Assembly: GCF_002000085.1 (NCBI RefSeq)
Contig: NZ_MUZU01000001.1
Span: 496,001-560,000, forward strand
Origin: Pseudocolwellia agarivorans
Lineage (GTDB): Bacteria > Pseudomonadota > Gammaproteobacteria > Enterobacterales > Alteromonadaceae
Reading direction: 5' to 3'
DNA length: 64,000 nucleotides
The translations under genes were made by a program, and so were the position numbers. Shown here in pieces: positions 27,103-37,078 of this stretch. The notes below the pieces were generated by a model, which was given only the letters and a program-made list of their open reading frames with translations, made no database searches and was not told where the DNA came from. Each line of letters starts with the position of its first letter. The first letter of the stretch is position 1.

Positions 27103-27993
27103 TTAGTTGAATTGACTTGTTTTTATAAATTCAAGAGTATGTTTTAAAAGTAACTCTGGCGCTTCTTCAGGAATATAATGACCCGATGCTAGTGCACCAC
27201 CTTGTACATTTTCAGCCACTTTTTTCCATTCGTTAAGCGGTTCAAAGCAACGTCCAACAACACCGTCTTGCCCCCATAAAACTAATAGAGGACACAATAC
27301 TTTTTTACCTGCATCAATATCATTTTGGTCATGTACTAAATCTATACCCGCGCTAGCTCGATAATCTTCACAAAAACCCGTTGCAGCACCAGGAAGTTTC
27401 AAACAACGTAAATATTCAGCAAAAGCTTCATCTGTAAATGGAGCCATACCAGCACTTCTAGCGCCCATAACATTACGTAAATAATTTTCAGGATCCGCTA
27501 CAATTAGTGATTCAGGAAAAGGCGCAGGACGAATTAAAAAGAACCAATGCCAATAAGCTCGAGCAAAATCTTGATTAGTTTGCTCGTACATAGCGAGTGT
27601 GGGGGCAATATCAAGTAGTATCATGCTGTTAATGCATTCAGGCGAGTCCATAGCCATTCTATGCGCGACACGTGCGCCACGATCATGAGCAAGTACTGAA
27701 AACTGAGAAAAACCCAATGCTTTCATTAATTCAACCTGATCTTTAGCCATTTCACGCTTTGAATAAGCAATAGATGTATCACTAGCTTCAGGTTTGTCGC
27801 TATCGCCATAACCTCTTAAATCTGCGGCAACAACAGTAAAGTGCTGAGCTAACGTATCGGCTACTTTATGCCAAATAACATGCGTTTGAGGATGACCATG
27901 CAATAGCAATAATGCAGGACCATTACCGCCAATGCGACAATTAATATGTATTCCATTTACAAGGATTTTTTTTGTTTTATAGGAAGTAAACAT
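27103..27993 (-). CDS. Haloacetate dehalogenase (fluoroacetate dehalogenase type), alpha/beta hydrolase
   Basis: The 296-residue alpha/beta hydrolase is counted from the ATG at 27993; an upstream TTG at 28029 is possible. Residues match the known fluoroacetate dehalogenase set closely: nucleophile D104 with R105 and R108 (AHDRGARVAHR), D128 in LLDIAPT, halide-pocket H149 and W150 in YWHWFF, Y211 in CEDYRA, and base H272 in SGHYIP. LRGYGDSDKP is also typical. The expected reaction is hydrolysis of a haloacetate to glycolate and halide. Related family members also act on other haloacids. It lies between the TonB receptor and leuCD. Confidence 0.8.
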   Translation of the reverse strand: MFTSYKTKKILVNGIHINCRIGGNGPALLLLHGHPQTHVIWHKVADTLAQHFTVVAADLRGYGDSDKPEASDTSIAYSKREMAKDQVELMKALGFSQFSVLAHDRGARVAHRMAMDSPECINSMILLDIAPTLAMYEQTNQDFARAYWHWFFLIRPAPFPESLIVADPENYLRNVMGARSAGMAPFTDEAFAEYLRCLKLPGAATGFCEDYRASAGIDLVHDQNDIDAGKKVLCPLLVLWGQDGVVGRCFEPLNEWKKVAENVQGGALASGHYIPEEAPELLLKHTLEFIKTSQFN

Positions 27994-28023
27994 AAATACT
28001 TTTTTCCATTTTACTATTTGAAT

Positions 28024-28058
28024 TAGCAAGGAATTATTTTAATAATAATCCCTTGCTA
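28024..28058 (-). terminator. Hairpin after the TonB receptor gene
   Basis: AGCAAGGAATTATT pairs with AATAATCCCTTGCT (one mismatch), 37 bases past the receptor stop on the minus strand. There is no long T-tract, so termination may be partial and allow read-through into the dehalogenase gene. Confidence 0.5.
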
Positions 28059-28094
28059 AATTGGGAGGTTATCCCACTAGTTTTGAATACATAA

Positions 28095-30950
28095 CTAGAA
28101 GTTATAAGACGCTCTTAGCGAAACAAAACGTCCAACATTATCGTAATTACCACGAGCACCTTCAAAAATAAGCTCTCGACGAGGCGGCTCTACATCACCA
28201 ATGTTAGTAATGGTTGCTGTTAATCTAAGTTCGCTCTCAAATTCGTAACCGATAACTAAATCGTTATACATTCGACTAGGAACATCATTAGTATCAATAG
28301 ATTCAGCCGTTAATGCATTAGGATCAAGTATTGCCGATCCAATATAACGCGTATTAAAACCAACCGATAATGGACCTTCTTTATAGGTAAAGTTTAAATT
28401 TGAACGGAATTTAGGGTTATCAGGATTATTTTTAGTAATAAATAAACTGGTAGGGTCGTTTGCATCAACTAATTGTTCATGCTCCAATAAATATGAACCA
28501 TTTAAAGAAACAGCAAGGTTACCGTCACTCACATCAGTACTATAATAACCTTCAAAGTCAACACCTCTAGCGTTAAGACTACCTACGTTAATTTTAGTCA
28601 CATCAATACGAGCAATGGATAGTTGGCTGTCACGAGCAACTAGTGGACAGAAATCATTATTCGTTGTTGGTGAATCAACACATTTTTTAATAATGTCATT
28701 TACACCAAAAGATCCTATCGCATCTGTGATTTCAATATCCCAGTAATCAATTGAAAACGATAGCCCTTCAATAACGCTAGGTGTAATAACAGCACCAATA
28801 GTTAAAGAGTCTGATTTTTCTTCGCTTAAGCTAGAATTACCACCTGTAACAACTTCTTTCGCTGGTGCCGCATTAGGATCAGCCCAACCAGCAGGAATAC
28901 CTATAGCTGCACAGTTAGCAGGTCGAGTAGAAGTACCTAAGCTAATTTGTGATATGTCACAAGGGTCAATTAAAAATGCCCCTGTAGTCACACCAGGACT
29001 AAATAATTCTGATAGATTTGGCGCACGTACACTAGTTGCCTTTGACGCTCTAATACGAACATCATCAGATATAGCCCAGTTAAAACCTAATTTAGTTGCG
29101 GTAGTTCCACCGATAGTATCGTAATCTGAATAACGAACAGCAGCTTCAATATCAAATTGTTCAAAAGCTGGCATATCCGAAAGAACAGGGATCACAACTT
29201 CTAAATAAGCTTCGTCAACTGTTAATTCAGCACCTTGAGGCTCTTGCCCTCTAAATAAGTGCAAATCTCCTTGTCTTGCTAAACCATCGTCTAATGCAGC
29301 AATAGACTCTTCTCTATGCTCTACACCAGCAGCAAACTGTACATCACCCGAAGGAAGCTCAAACACATCCCCCGTCAAGCTTGCTGAGAATACTTGTTGC
29401 TCGTTTCTATGAAAGCGTAATGCTGTATGATGTATATAGGCAGACTGCTCTGCAGAAAGTGGATCTTGTGAAAGAGCATAAATAGGCACACAGTCCGCAT
29501 CTCCACTACGACAAACGGCTTCACCTGTAATAGGATCTTCAATTACATCTATTGCGTTAGCAACATGCTCTGTTAACGTATAGTTAGCCCATTTAGAATT
29601 ATTTTCATAACGAGAATCTTGATAATAAACATCCCAGCTCCAATCATTTTTAAAGAAGCCATTAAAACCTGCAACAATAGAGTAACTAGTACGATCAAAT
29701 GTGGGTGTTCTCACCCCCCAGTTTTCATATGCACGATTATAGCTTAATGTAGTTAAGCCATTGGCATCCATAAGAGCCGTTAAATCATCAGGTAATAAAG
29801 GATTATCACGTTGCAGTTTATTTATTACAAAAGCGCCGCCTTGTGTTGTATTGTCTGGCTGCCCAGAACCTACGGTTGTTGTTTGGCCGTAATCAGCATC
29901 AAGGAAGAAATTAATATCATCAGATATTTCATAATCAAGGCTAAAGCGAGTCGCTAGCGTTTCTTGTTCTTGTCTTAAGCGTGAAAAATCAACACCTCTA
30001 AAGCCTTCGCCCGTACCTCTGATACCATCAAATTGCTCACCACGATCAAGTAATCGAACACCATTGTCATCGGTATACCAGCTACCGCCAATATTAAAGG
30101 CGCCTTTAGGTGAAAAACCAAAAAGAGCAAGGTTATCTACATGAATATTATCAGGGATACCATCGTTAGGACCTGTATTATCAGGGTTTGGTCTTAAGTT
30201 TAATTGAGTGGTAAAGTCACGTTGAGAAGATCTTAACTCTTGCTCTTTACCAAAGCTAAGACCAAAAACCATATTACCTCGGCCATTAGCAAATTCAGAA
30301 CCACCGGCTAAATCAAGAGAAAATCGCTCTCCACCACTTCCTTCAGTAGACATGCCTGTACTTACCGAAACTTCAATACCATCAATATCATCTTTCATGA
30401 TCATATTAACAACACCACTTACCGCGTCAGCACCATATACGGCAGAAGCACCACCAGTAATAACTTCAACACGTTCGATAAGTCCAGCAGGGATCATTGA
30501 CAAATCAACGGCAGATGAAGCACTACTACCTGAAACTCGACGTCGACCATCGATTAATACTAAACTTCTATCAGTACCTAAACCGCGTAGGTTAATAAAT
30601 GAAGCACCGGCTTCAGGATTTGAAAGTGCTTGTGGGCTACCATTAGCACTACCTAAACCAACACCAATAGCAGGTACAGATTTAAGAATATCGTAAACAT
30701 TAGAAAAACCAGACTCATCAATGGCCTCTTTTCCTACCACGTTTACTGGTGTGGCAGTTTCAAATCCAGCACGCTGAATTCTACTCCCTGTAACCGCAAT
30801 TCGTTCAACTGCTGCTTCTTGTTTTTCAGCAGACTCTTCTTGAGCATATGCGTAAGTAGATTGTGCAGATGCACCTAACGATAAAAGTAAAATAGTACAC
30901 GCATTAAGTTTAAAACGTGATTTCCTGATGTTAGCTGGCTTGCAAGACAT
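28095..30950 (-). CDS. TonB-dependent receptor
   Basis: The 951-residue protein has a signal peptide (LLSLGASAQSTYAYA), a TonB-box-like stretch and ERIAVTGSRIQR. The plug domain (about 60-190) includes TPVNVVGKEAIDESGFSNVYDILKSVPAIG, GTDRSLVLIDGRRR and VEVITGGASAVYGADAVSGVVNMI. A long barrel ends in VSLRASYNF with the terminal phenylalanine. It belongs to the large Alteromonadales/Sphingomonadales group of receptors for organic ligands rather than classic siderophore receptors. Neighbouring dehalogenase, hydroxy-acid dehydrogenase and SLC13 genes suggest uptake of an organic acid, an ester of one, or peptides. The ligand is unknown. Confidence 0.93.
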   Translation of the reverse strand: MSCKPANIRKSRFKLNACTILLLSLGASAQSTYAYAQEESAEKQEAAVERIAVTGSRIQRAGFETATPVNVVGKEAIDESGFSNVYDILKSVPAIGVGLGSANGSPQALSNPEAGASFINLRGLGTDRSLVLIDGRRRVSGSSASSAVDLSMIPAGLIERVEVITGGASAVYGADAVSGVVNMIMKDDIDGIEVSVSTGMSTEGSGGERFSLDLAGGSEFANGRGNMVFGLSFGKEQELRSSQRDFTTQLNLRPNPDNTGPNDGIPDNIHVDNLALFGFSPKGAFNIGGSWYTDDNGVRLLDRGEQFDGIRGTGEGFRGVDFSRLRQEQETLATRFSLDYEISDDINFFLDADYGQTTTVGSGQPDNTTQGGAFVINKLQRDNPLLPDDLTALMDANGLTTLSYNRAYENWGVRTPTFDRTSYSIVAGFNGFFKNDWSWDVYYQDSRYENNSKWANYTLTEHVANAIDVIEDPITGEAVCRSGDADCVPIYALSQDPLSAEQSAYIHHTALRFHRNEQQVFSASLTGDVFELPSGDVQFAAGVEHREESIAALDDGLARQGDLHLFRGQEPQGAELTVDEAYLEVVIPVLSDMPAFEQFDIEAAVRYSDYDTIGGTTATKLGFNWAISDDVRIRASKATSVRAPNLSELFSPGVTTGAFLIDPCDISQISLGTSTRPANCAAIGIPAGWADPNAAPAKEVVTGGNSSLSEEKSDSLTIGAVITPSVIEGLSFSIDYWDIEITDAIGSFGVNDIIKKCVDSPTTNNDFCPLVARDSQLSIARIDVTKINVGSLNARGVDFEGYYSTDVSDGNLAVSLNGSYLLEHEQLVDANDPTSLFITKNNPDNPKFRSNLNFTYKEGPLSVGFNTRYIGSAILDPNALTAESIDTNDVPSRMYNDLVIGYEFESELRLTATITNIGDVEPPRRELIFEGARGNYDNVGRFVSLRASYNF

Positions 30951-31174
30951 ATTGACTTCCTCTTATTATTTTTTAATTTAATTTTTGTACTCGTAATGAT
31001 GTTTATCACGCAAAAATCTTTCTGTTTTTTTCAGTAGATAAACATCGCTATACAAAAAATTTAGAGACCATGAACTACACTACAAGTTTACGAATTAGGG
31101 ATAAATAGCTTAAATGTAGAGCTATAAATTACATTTTGTGTTCAATAAAAAATAAAAATAAGTCAATACAATGG

Positions 31175-32653
31175 TCAAATGCCGAAAACAACACCAGCCA
31201 GAAGATACATCACTGAACAGGTAACAATAATTGCAATAATATTAAGAAAAAAACCGGCTTTGATCATGTCGAATAGACGCATTTTTTCATAGGTAAACAC
31301 AATGGCATTAGGAGGCGTAGCTACCGGCATCATAAAGGCCATAGAAGCAGCAACCGCAGCGGGCACAGCCAGTGTACGAGGATCTAGATCTAATCCAACA
31401 GCCACCGCACCTAAGATGGGAAGAAACGTAGCAGTAGAAGCCGTGTTAGAGGTTATTTCAGTTAAATAAACAATAGAAACAACAACCGTTAAAACTAATA
31501 ACCAAGTACTTACATTAAAGCCTGAAACTAATTGACCAATCCAAGGAGCTAAACCGGTATTATTAAATCCAAAGGATAAGGCCAACCCTCCCCCAAACAA
31601 TAATAGTATTCCCCATGGAAGTTCTTTAGCGACCTCCCAATCAAGAATAAATTTACCGCTCTTTTTTGATACTGGCCAAGCAAATAATACAAGTGCGGCA
31701 ACTAATGCAATACTCGTGTCGTTAATAGGCAACCCCGTTAAATCAACTAAAGGTTTACGAAAAATCCATCCCAGCGCTGCACTTATAAAAACGCCAGCAA
31801 CCACTTTTTCGGTATAGCTCATTGGCCCTAATTCTTTAAGTTCGTTTTCAATTAAACTTTGAATATTACCAATTTGAATTTTATCAGCAGGAAAAATAAA
31901 CTTAGTCAGTAATAACCAAGCAAGCGGCAGCATTAATAAAACAATAGGAACACCGAACTTCATCCACGTAAAAAAATCTATTTGAATGCCATAGCTTGTA
32001 GATAAAAAGCTCGCCAATAACGCATTGGGAGGTGTTCCTATTAATGTACCTACACCGCCAATAGTACCGCTGTATGCTATACCTAACATGAGAGCAACGC
32101 CAAAACGTCGTAATATTTTTTCGTCGTTAGTTTTACGAGCAACAAAGTCGATCACTGACAGTGCCACTGCGTACATCATAATTGTGGCTGAGGTATTAGA
32201 TATCCACATAGATAAAAATGCTGTAGCTAGCATAAACCCACCAATAACTCTTGACGGATTTGTGCCCACAACAGAAACGATCCTTAATGCGATTCTCTTA
32301 TGCAACCCCCATTTTTGCATAGCTGCCGCCATTATAAAGCCACCAAGAAATAAGAATATAATCGGGTTAGCGTATTGACTCGCCACAACCTTCATATCAC
32401 CTATCCCTAATATAGGCATAAACGGAATAGGCAGTAGTGCTGTTGCCGGAATAGGTATAGCTTCAGACAGCCACCACGTAACCATCCAACCAATTAAGGC
32501 GACTAAAATCCAAGCTTCTTTTGTCATACCAAGTGGTGCAGGTAAAAACATAAAAAGTAAAGCGATACTAGGCCCTAAAAATAATGCGATTAAGCGAAAA
32601 CGACTGATTGCTCTAGGCTCTATTTTATTTTTTTCTACAGGTTCATTTTCCAT
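31175..32653 (-). CDS. SLC13/DASS-family sodium:dicarboxylate (anion) symporter
   Basis: I place the start at the ATG at 32653, because GGAG lies 7 bases before it, inside the longer frame that begins at 32671. The 492-residue protein has about eleven membrane spans. It carries both family SNT motifs, ISNTSATIMM (in the first half) and TSNTASTATFLPI (in the second), which bind sodium and the carboxylate. DASS transporters import succinate, malate, citrate or sulfate with sodium. The gene is divergent from a LysR gene and near organic-acid enzymes, so it probably brings the pathway substrate across the inner membrane. Confidence 0.9.
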   Translation of the reverse strand: MENEPVEKNKIEPRAISRFRLIALFLGPSIALLFMFLPAPLGMTKEAWILVALIGWMVTWWLSEAIPIPATALLPIPFMPILGIGDMKVVASQYANPIIFLFLGGFIMAAAMQKWGLHKRIALRIVSVVGTNPSRVIGGFMLATAFLSMWISNTSATIMMYAVALSVIDFVARKTNDEKILRRFGVALMLGIAYSGTIGGVGTLIGTPPNALLASFLSTSYGIQIDFFTWMKFGVPIVLLMLPLAWLLLTKFIFPADKIQIGNIQSLIENELKELGPMSYTEKVVAGVFISAALGWIFRKPLVDLTGLPINDTSIALVAALVLFAWPVSKKSGKFILDWEVAKELPWGILLLFGGGLALSFGFNNTGLAPWIGQLVSGFNVSTWLLVLTVVVSIVYLTEITSNTASTATFLPILGAVAVGLDLDPRTLAVPAAVAASMAFMMPVATPPNAIVFTYEKMRLFDMIKAGFFLNIIAIIVTCSVMYLLAGVVFGI

Positions 32654-32722
32654 CGATATGCTCCAAAACAACTAAATACTTCATTATTATAATTATATAA
32701 TTCATGTTTTTATTACTAATAT

Positions 32723-32750
32723 CTATAGGCTATATTTTACAAATAGCTAT
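32723..32750. promoter_or_regulatory. Possible LysR operator in the divergent gap
   Basis: CTATAGGCTAT at 32723-32733 and ATAGCTAT at 32743-32750 are related palindromic blocks in the gap between the DASS transporter and the LysR gene. The assignment is by position and symmetry only. Confidence 0.3.
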
Positions 32751-32787
32751 GGTATGCTTTACGAAAACCTAAATAAACTGTCTAAAT

Positions 32788-33705
32788 ATGAAAGATGAGA
32801 ACACGATTTGTAGGGGATTACCTCACCCTAAAGATTTAAACGTATTTCTTGCAGTAATACGTAAGTTAAGTTTTGCGGCGGCTGCCGAAGAACTTGGCCA
32901 ATCTCCAGCTTATATTAGTAAGCGAATTGGTATTTTAGAAACAAACCTTAACACACGACTTTTTCATAGAAGCACACGAAAAATTGTACTTACCGATGAC
33001 GGTGAACGCACACAACGTTGGGCAATTAGAATACTCGCCGATATAGATGACATGGTTGATGATCTTACTGAAGCGCAACATATCCCTCGTGGACTTCTTC
33101 ATATTTGTACCACTTTTGGTTTTGGCCGAAAATTTGTAGCCCCTGCTATTGCTAAACTTTCAGAGCAATTTCCTGAACTAGAAGTACGACTAGAAGTATT
33201 TGACCGAGCGGTTGATATTATTCAAGAAGGTTTCGATCTAGAAATTAGAGTTGGTGAAGATCTCCCTCAGCAGCATATATGTAAAATGCTTAAAGAAAAC
33301 AATCGTATACTGTGTGCATCTCCAGAATATTTATCAAGATGTGGAACTCCGAAAAAAATTGACGATTTAAGCAACCACGACTGTCTTGTCCTTAAAGAAC
33401 GCAACTCTCCTTTTGGTATATGGCATTTCAATGGTGATGGAAAAAACATTTCATTGCCTATTAGCGGCCACTTATCCAGTAATCATGGCGAAATAGTTCT
33501 GCAATGGGCATTAGAAGGTCGCGGTATTGTTATGCGTTCTTTATGGGATGTAAAACATTTATTGGCTGATGGTAAAATGGTGCAAATACTACCTAATTAC
33601 ACTCAAAAGGCCAATATATGGGCGGTATACCCAACCAGACTTTCACATTCAGCTAAACTAAGAGAGTGTGTGAAGTTTTTAGACAATTATATAAAAGAAG
33701 TATAA
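32788..33705 (+). CDS. LysR-family transcriptional regulator of the organic-acid cluster
   Basis: The 305-residue protein has the LysR winged-helix (FLAVIRKLSFAAAAEELGQSPAYISKRIGILETNL, about residues 20-54) and an effector domain with IQEGFDLEIRVGEDLP, as in LysR proteins that control organic-acid genes (for example DmlR-like regulators of D-malate use). It is divergent from the SLC13 symporter with a 134-bp gap. Control of the symporter, and perhaps the leftward genes beyond it, is the natural inference. Confidence 0.9.
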   Translation: MKDENTICRGLPHPKDLNVFLAVIRKLSFAAAAEELGQSPAYISKRIGILETNLNTRLFHRSTRKIVLTDDGERTQRWAIRILADIDDMVDDLTEAQHIPRGLLHICTTFGFGRKFVAPAIAKLSEQFPELEVRLEVFDRAVDIIQEGFDLEIRVGEDLPQQHICKMLKENNRILCASPEYLSRCGTPKKIDDLSNHDCLVLKERNSPFGIWHFNGDGKNISLPISGHLSSNHGEIVLQWALEGRGIVMRSLWDVKHLLADGKMVQILPNYTQKANIWAVYPTRLSHSAKLRECVKFLDNYIKEV

Positions 33706-34129
33706 AACGCTTCTCGATAAAACTAATGATAATAATCTTATATTAGCTTACCTCTCTCTTTAATTTCCTTTCCTGAAAAATCAAAAACACCTAGTAAAAT
33801 TAAAGATCAATCATAGTTGCTAGGTTACTCCCCTCCTCATGATAAAAAATAAAGCCTAATAATTTATCGCGTTACTTACATATAATATATGGTGCAATTA
33901 ACAAAACAAACTTACCTCCCAAACCTTGAGTTTTAAAATTCATCACTAGCCCTATGATTCTATCCAAAGTATTATAAGCAACAACAAGTTATTACTAGTG
34001 TAATCTAAGCTTTCACCTTATTTGAGTATTTAAAGTAAACCGACAAATGTTAGCTTTATAAAGTATATAAACACTCAAACTAGATAATAATAAACCAGCA
34101 ATTAAATTTAAGAACTCCACAATAAAAAT
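33706..34129. other. Intergenic stretch between the LysR gene and mutS
   Basis: These 424 AT-rich bases have no open frame of note and no recognisable RNA or repeat. They presumably hold the mutS promoter. I see no clear terminator for the LysR gene. Confidence 0.5.
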
Positions 34130-36727
34130 ATGACAGATTTATCACAACACACACCTATGATGCGCCAATATCTTACGATAAAAGCAGAATTCCCGAATAT
34201 TCTCATTTTTTATCGTATGGGGGATTTTTACGAATTATTTTTTGATGATGCTAAAAAAGCCTCTGATCTTTTAGATATATCTTTAACCGCACGCGGTAAA
34301 ACAGGTGGTAATGCTATACCTATGGCAGGGGTTCCTTATCATGCGGTAGAAAACTATTTAGCTAAACTCGTACAATTAGGCGAGTCGGTTGCACTTTGCG
34401 AGCAAATTGGTGACCCCGCTACAAGCAAAGGGCCCGTTGAACGTAAAGTTGTACGTGTAGTAACACCAGGGACCGTTAGTGATGAAGCTTTATTAACCGA
34501 TAAACAAGACAACTTAATTGTTGCTATTAGCGAAACCATACAAAAAAATAAGCACTATTTTGGTTTAGCTTATTTAGACATTACCAGCGGCCGTTTTGTT
34601 ATTACCGAGCCCAACACTAAAGAACAATTACAAGCTGAATTACAAAGGCTTAACCCTGCTGAACTGCTTTATCCTGAAAACTTTTCTGACTTTTCATTAA
34701 TTTCTAATCATAAAGGCTTACGTAGGCGTTCAGAGTGGGAGTTTGATCTCGCAACAGCTAAGTCACTATTAAATAAACAGTTTAATACCAAAGAACTTAC
34801 GGGCTTTGGTGTTGAAGATAAAACGTTTGGTTTAGCTGCAGCAGGATGTTTATTTCAATATGTTAAAGAATGTCAGCGTTCTGAACTTCCTCATATAAGA
34901 TCGGTTATTTTTGAATCAGCCGCTACTGGCGTTATTTTAGATGCCGCAACCAGAAGAAACTTAGAGTTAACTTTTAACTTAAAAGGCGGCACCGACTGTA
35001 CGTTAGCCGACATTTTAGATAACAGCGCAACCCCTATGGGTTCACGATTATTGAAACGTTGGATTCATTTTCCGTTAAGAAACTTGTCGGTATTAAATAA
35101 TCGACACCAAGTGATTGAAGATATTTTAACGCATGATTTGTATGTTGATTTATTTGCTACATTAAAGTCGTTTGGTGATATTGAACGCATAGTGTCGCGT
35201 ATTGCTTTACGTTCGGCTCGCCCTAGAGATTTTGCTCGTTTACGTGATTCATTACAACGCTTGCCTGAACTTCAAGATATTTTAAGTATTAAAACATCTG
35301 GCTACATGCACGATTTAGCACTAAAAAGCATGCCATTACCTAGCATTCAAACGTTATTAGAAAATGCTGTTGTTGAAAACCCTCCTGTATTAATTCGTGA
35401 TGGCGGCGTTATCGCCCCCGGTTACAACCAAGAATTAGATGTACTAAGAGATTTAAGTGACGGCGCAACAGAGTTTTTAGCGCAACTAGAGCAACGCGAA
35501 AAAGAACGCACGGGTATTCAATCGTTAAAAGTGGGTTATAACAAGGTTCATGGTTTTTACATTGAAATAAGCCGAAGTGCATCGGGCGATGTTCCTGATG
35601 ATTATATTAGACGCCAAACCTTAAAAAATAACGAACGCTTTATTACTAACGAATTAAAACAGCACGAAGAAAAAGTATTAGGTGCACAAAGTAAGTTTTT
35701 AGCGTTAGAAAAAAGACTATACGATGAATTATTCGATTTAGTATTACCTGAATTAGTTGCTCTACAAGAGCTATCTGATGCTATTTCAGAACTTGATGTA
35801 TTAAATACTTTTGCAGAAAGAGCCCAAACCTTAAATTATGTAAAACCTACATTAACTGAGCAGTCGGGTATTTTAATTGACGATGGACGCCACCCTGTTG
35901 TTGAACAAATGACAAACGATGCGTTTATTGCTAACCCTGTACATTTATCAGAAAAACATAAAATGTTGATCATTACAGGGCCAAACATGGGCGGTAAATC
36001 TACCTATATGCGTCAAACCGCTTTAATTGTATTGTTAGCGCATATTGGCTGTTATGTACCAGCAAGTTCGGCTGAAATAGGTATGGTAGATAGAATATTT
36101 ACGCGCATAGGTGCATCTGACGACTTAGCTAGCGGTCGCTCAACCTTTATGGTTGAAATGACAGAAACGGCGAATATTTTACATAATGCTACCGATAAAA
36201 GTTTAGTGTTATTAGACGAGATAGGCCGAGGCACCAGCACTTACGACGGGCTCTCGCTAGCTTGGGCATGTGCAGAAATGCTCGCTAGCCAAATAAAAGC
36301 GTATACTTTATTTGCGACTCATTATTTTGAGCTGACTTTATTGTCGGATGAGTTTGAATTATTAGATAACGTGCATTTAGACGCTATTGAACATGACGAC
36401 AATATTGCTTTTATGCATAAGGTTCAGCAAGGCGCAGCAAGTAAAAGTTTTGGTATTCAAGTAGCTAAACTTGCGGGTGTTCCAAATTCAGTTATTAGCC
36501 GTGCTAAGCAGCGTTTAACTGAGCTAGAAAATAAGCAAATTATATCGCCTAAACCTAGCTCATATCAGGTGTCACCTGCCCCGCAGAGTGATAACACTGG
36601 CTTTGAACAGTTGTCGTTAATTGATGAAGATCATCCTGTAGTAAATACGTTGAAAGATACAGATTTAAATGATTTATCGCCCAAACAAGCTCTTGATTTA
36701 TTATTTACCTTGAAAGCTAAAATTTAG
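34130..36727 (+). CDS. mutS: DNA mismatch repair protein MutS
   Basis: The 865-residue protein is full length (E. coli MutS has 853). The mismatch-recognition GDFYELF near the N-terminus contains F33 and E35, equivalent to the Phe-X-Glu that stacks on the mismatch. The ATPase domain has Walker [10 protein letters not shown] (about 617-625), then [14 protein letters not shown] and the helix-turn-helix near the end. The C-terminal [16 protein letters not shown] matches the tetramerisation tail. It initiates methyl-directed mismatch repair. A good terminator follows. A diverged fragment of the same gene occurs at 44660-44714. Confidence 0.98.
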   Translation: MTDLSQHTPMMRQYLTIKAEFPNILIFYRMGDFYELFFDDAKKASDLLDISLTARGKTGGNAIPMAGVPYHAVENYLAKLVQLGESVALCEQIGDPATSKGPVERKVVRVVTPGTVSDEALLTDKQDNLIVAISETIQKNKHYFGLAYLDITSGRFVITEPNTKEQLQAELQRLNPAELLYPENFSDFSLISNHKGLRRRSEWEFDLATAKSLLNKQFNTKELTGFGVEDKTFGLAAAGCLFQYVKECQRSELPHIRSVIFESAATGVILDAATRRNLELTFNLKGGTDCTLADILDNSATPMGSRLLKRWIHFPLRNLSVLNNRHQVIEDILTHDLYVDLFATLKSFGDIERIVSRIALRSARPRDFARLRDSLQRLPELQDILSIKTSGYMHDLALKSMPLPSIQTLLENAVVENPPVLIRDGGVIAPGYNQELDVLRDLSDGATEFLAQLEQREKERTGIQSLKVGYNKVHGFYIEISRSASGDVPDDYIRRQTLKNNERFITNELKQHEEKVLGAQSKFLALEKRLYDELFDLVLPELVALQELSDAISELDVLNTFAERAQTLNYVKPTLTEQSGILIDDGRHPVVEQMTNDAFIANPVHLSEKHKMLIITGPNMGGKSTYMRQTALIVLLAHIGCYVPASSAEIGMVDRIFTRIGASDDLASGRSTFMVEMTETANILHNATDKSLVLLDEIGRGTSTYDGLSLAWACAEMLASQIKAYTLFATHYFELTLLSDEFELLDNVHLDAIEHDDNIAFMHKVQQGAASKSFGIQVAKLAGVPNSVISRAKQRLTELENKQIISPKPSSYQVSPAPQSDNTGFEQLSLIDEDHPVVNTLKDTDLNDLSPKQALDLLFTLKAKI

Positions 36728-36738
36728 CTGAAAAAGTT

Positions 36739-36764
36739 AAGGTGTGAATGCTCATTCGCACCTT
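36739..36764 (+). terminator. mutS terminator
   Basis: AAGGTGTGAATG pairs with CATTCGCACCTT (12 bp, one G-U) around a 2-base CT gap and is followed by AATTTTTAT. It starts 12 bases after the mutS stop. Confidence 0.85.
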
Positions 36765-36780
36765 AATTTTTATGTTGCAT

Positions 36781-36794
36781 TACATACGTATTCA
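36781..36794 (+). promoter_or_regulatory. LacI-type palindromic operator candidate 1
   Basis: TACATACGTATTCA is a near-palindrome centred on CG, the form typical of LacI-family operators. Its complement TGAATACGTATGTA shares 12 of 12 leading bases with the second site at 36958-36971. Both lie upstream of the TonB receptor and pullulanase genes. A MalR-like maltodextrin regulator is the likely binder but is not encoded in the window. Confidence 0.5.
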
Positions 36795-36957
36795 TCAACT
36801 GACTTATTTTAAATCTTAATAGTATTTACACTTCCTTGTAACTTTCTCTGCAACAAAAAATAAAATAACCTACTGATTTAAATTAATTTTAAATAAAAAC
36901 GTCTAACTTTACACATATCTTCGCCCTACTCACATTTTAATGAAAAACAATCAATGC

Positions 36958-36971
36958 TGAATACGTATGCA
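36958..36971 (+). promoter_or_regulatory. LacI-type palindromic operator candidate 2
   Basis: TGAATACGTATGCA is a near-perfect 14-bp palindrome centred on CG, 107 bases before the TonB receptor start. The separation from the first site (177 bp) would allow looping. Confidence 0.55.
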
Positions 36972-37078
36972 GTCCATATCTATTGTGTAATGCAAATTTT
37001 ATATTAAATGAAGTCAAATAAAATCGGCAGGACGCCAAACAAATATAAAATATTAGGGATAATGTCAGGGGAGTAAAT

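Noticed and set aside
32025-32378. Open frame opposite the SLC13 transporter
   Set aside because: Antisense shadow of a membrane-protein gene; composition reflects complementary codons only.
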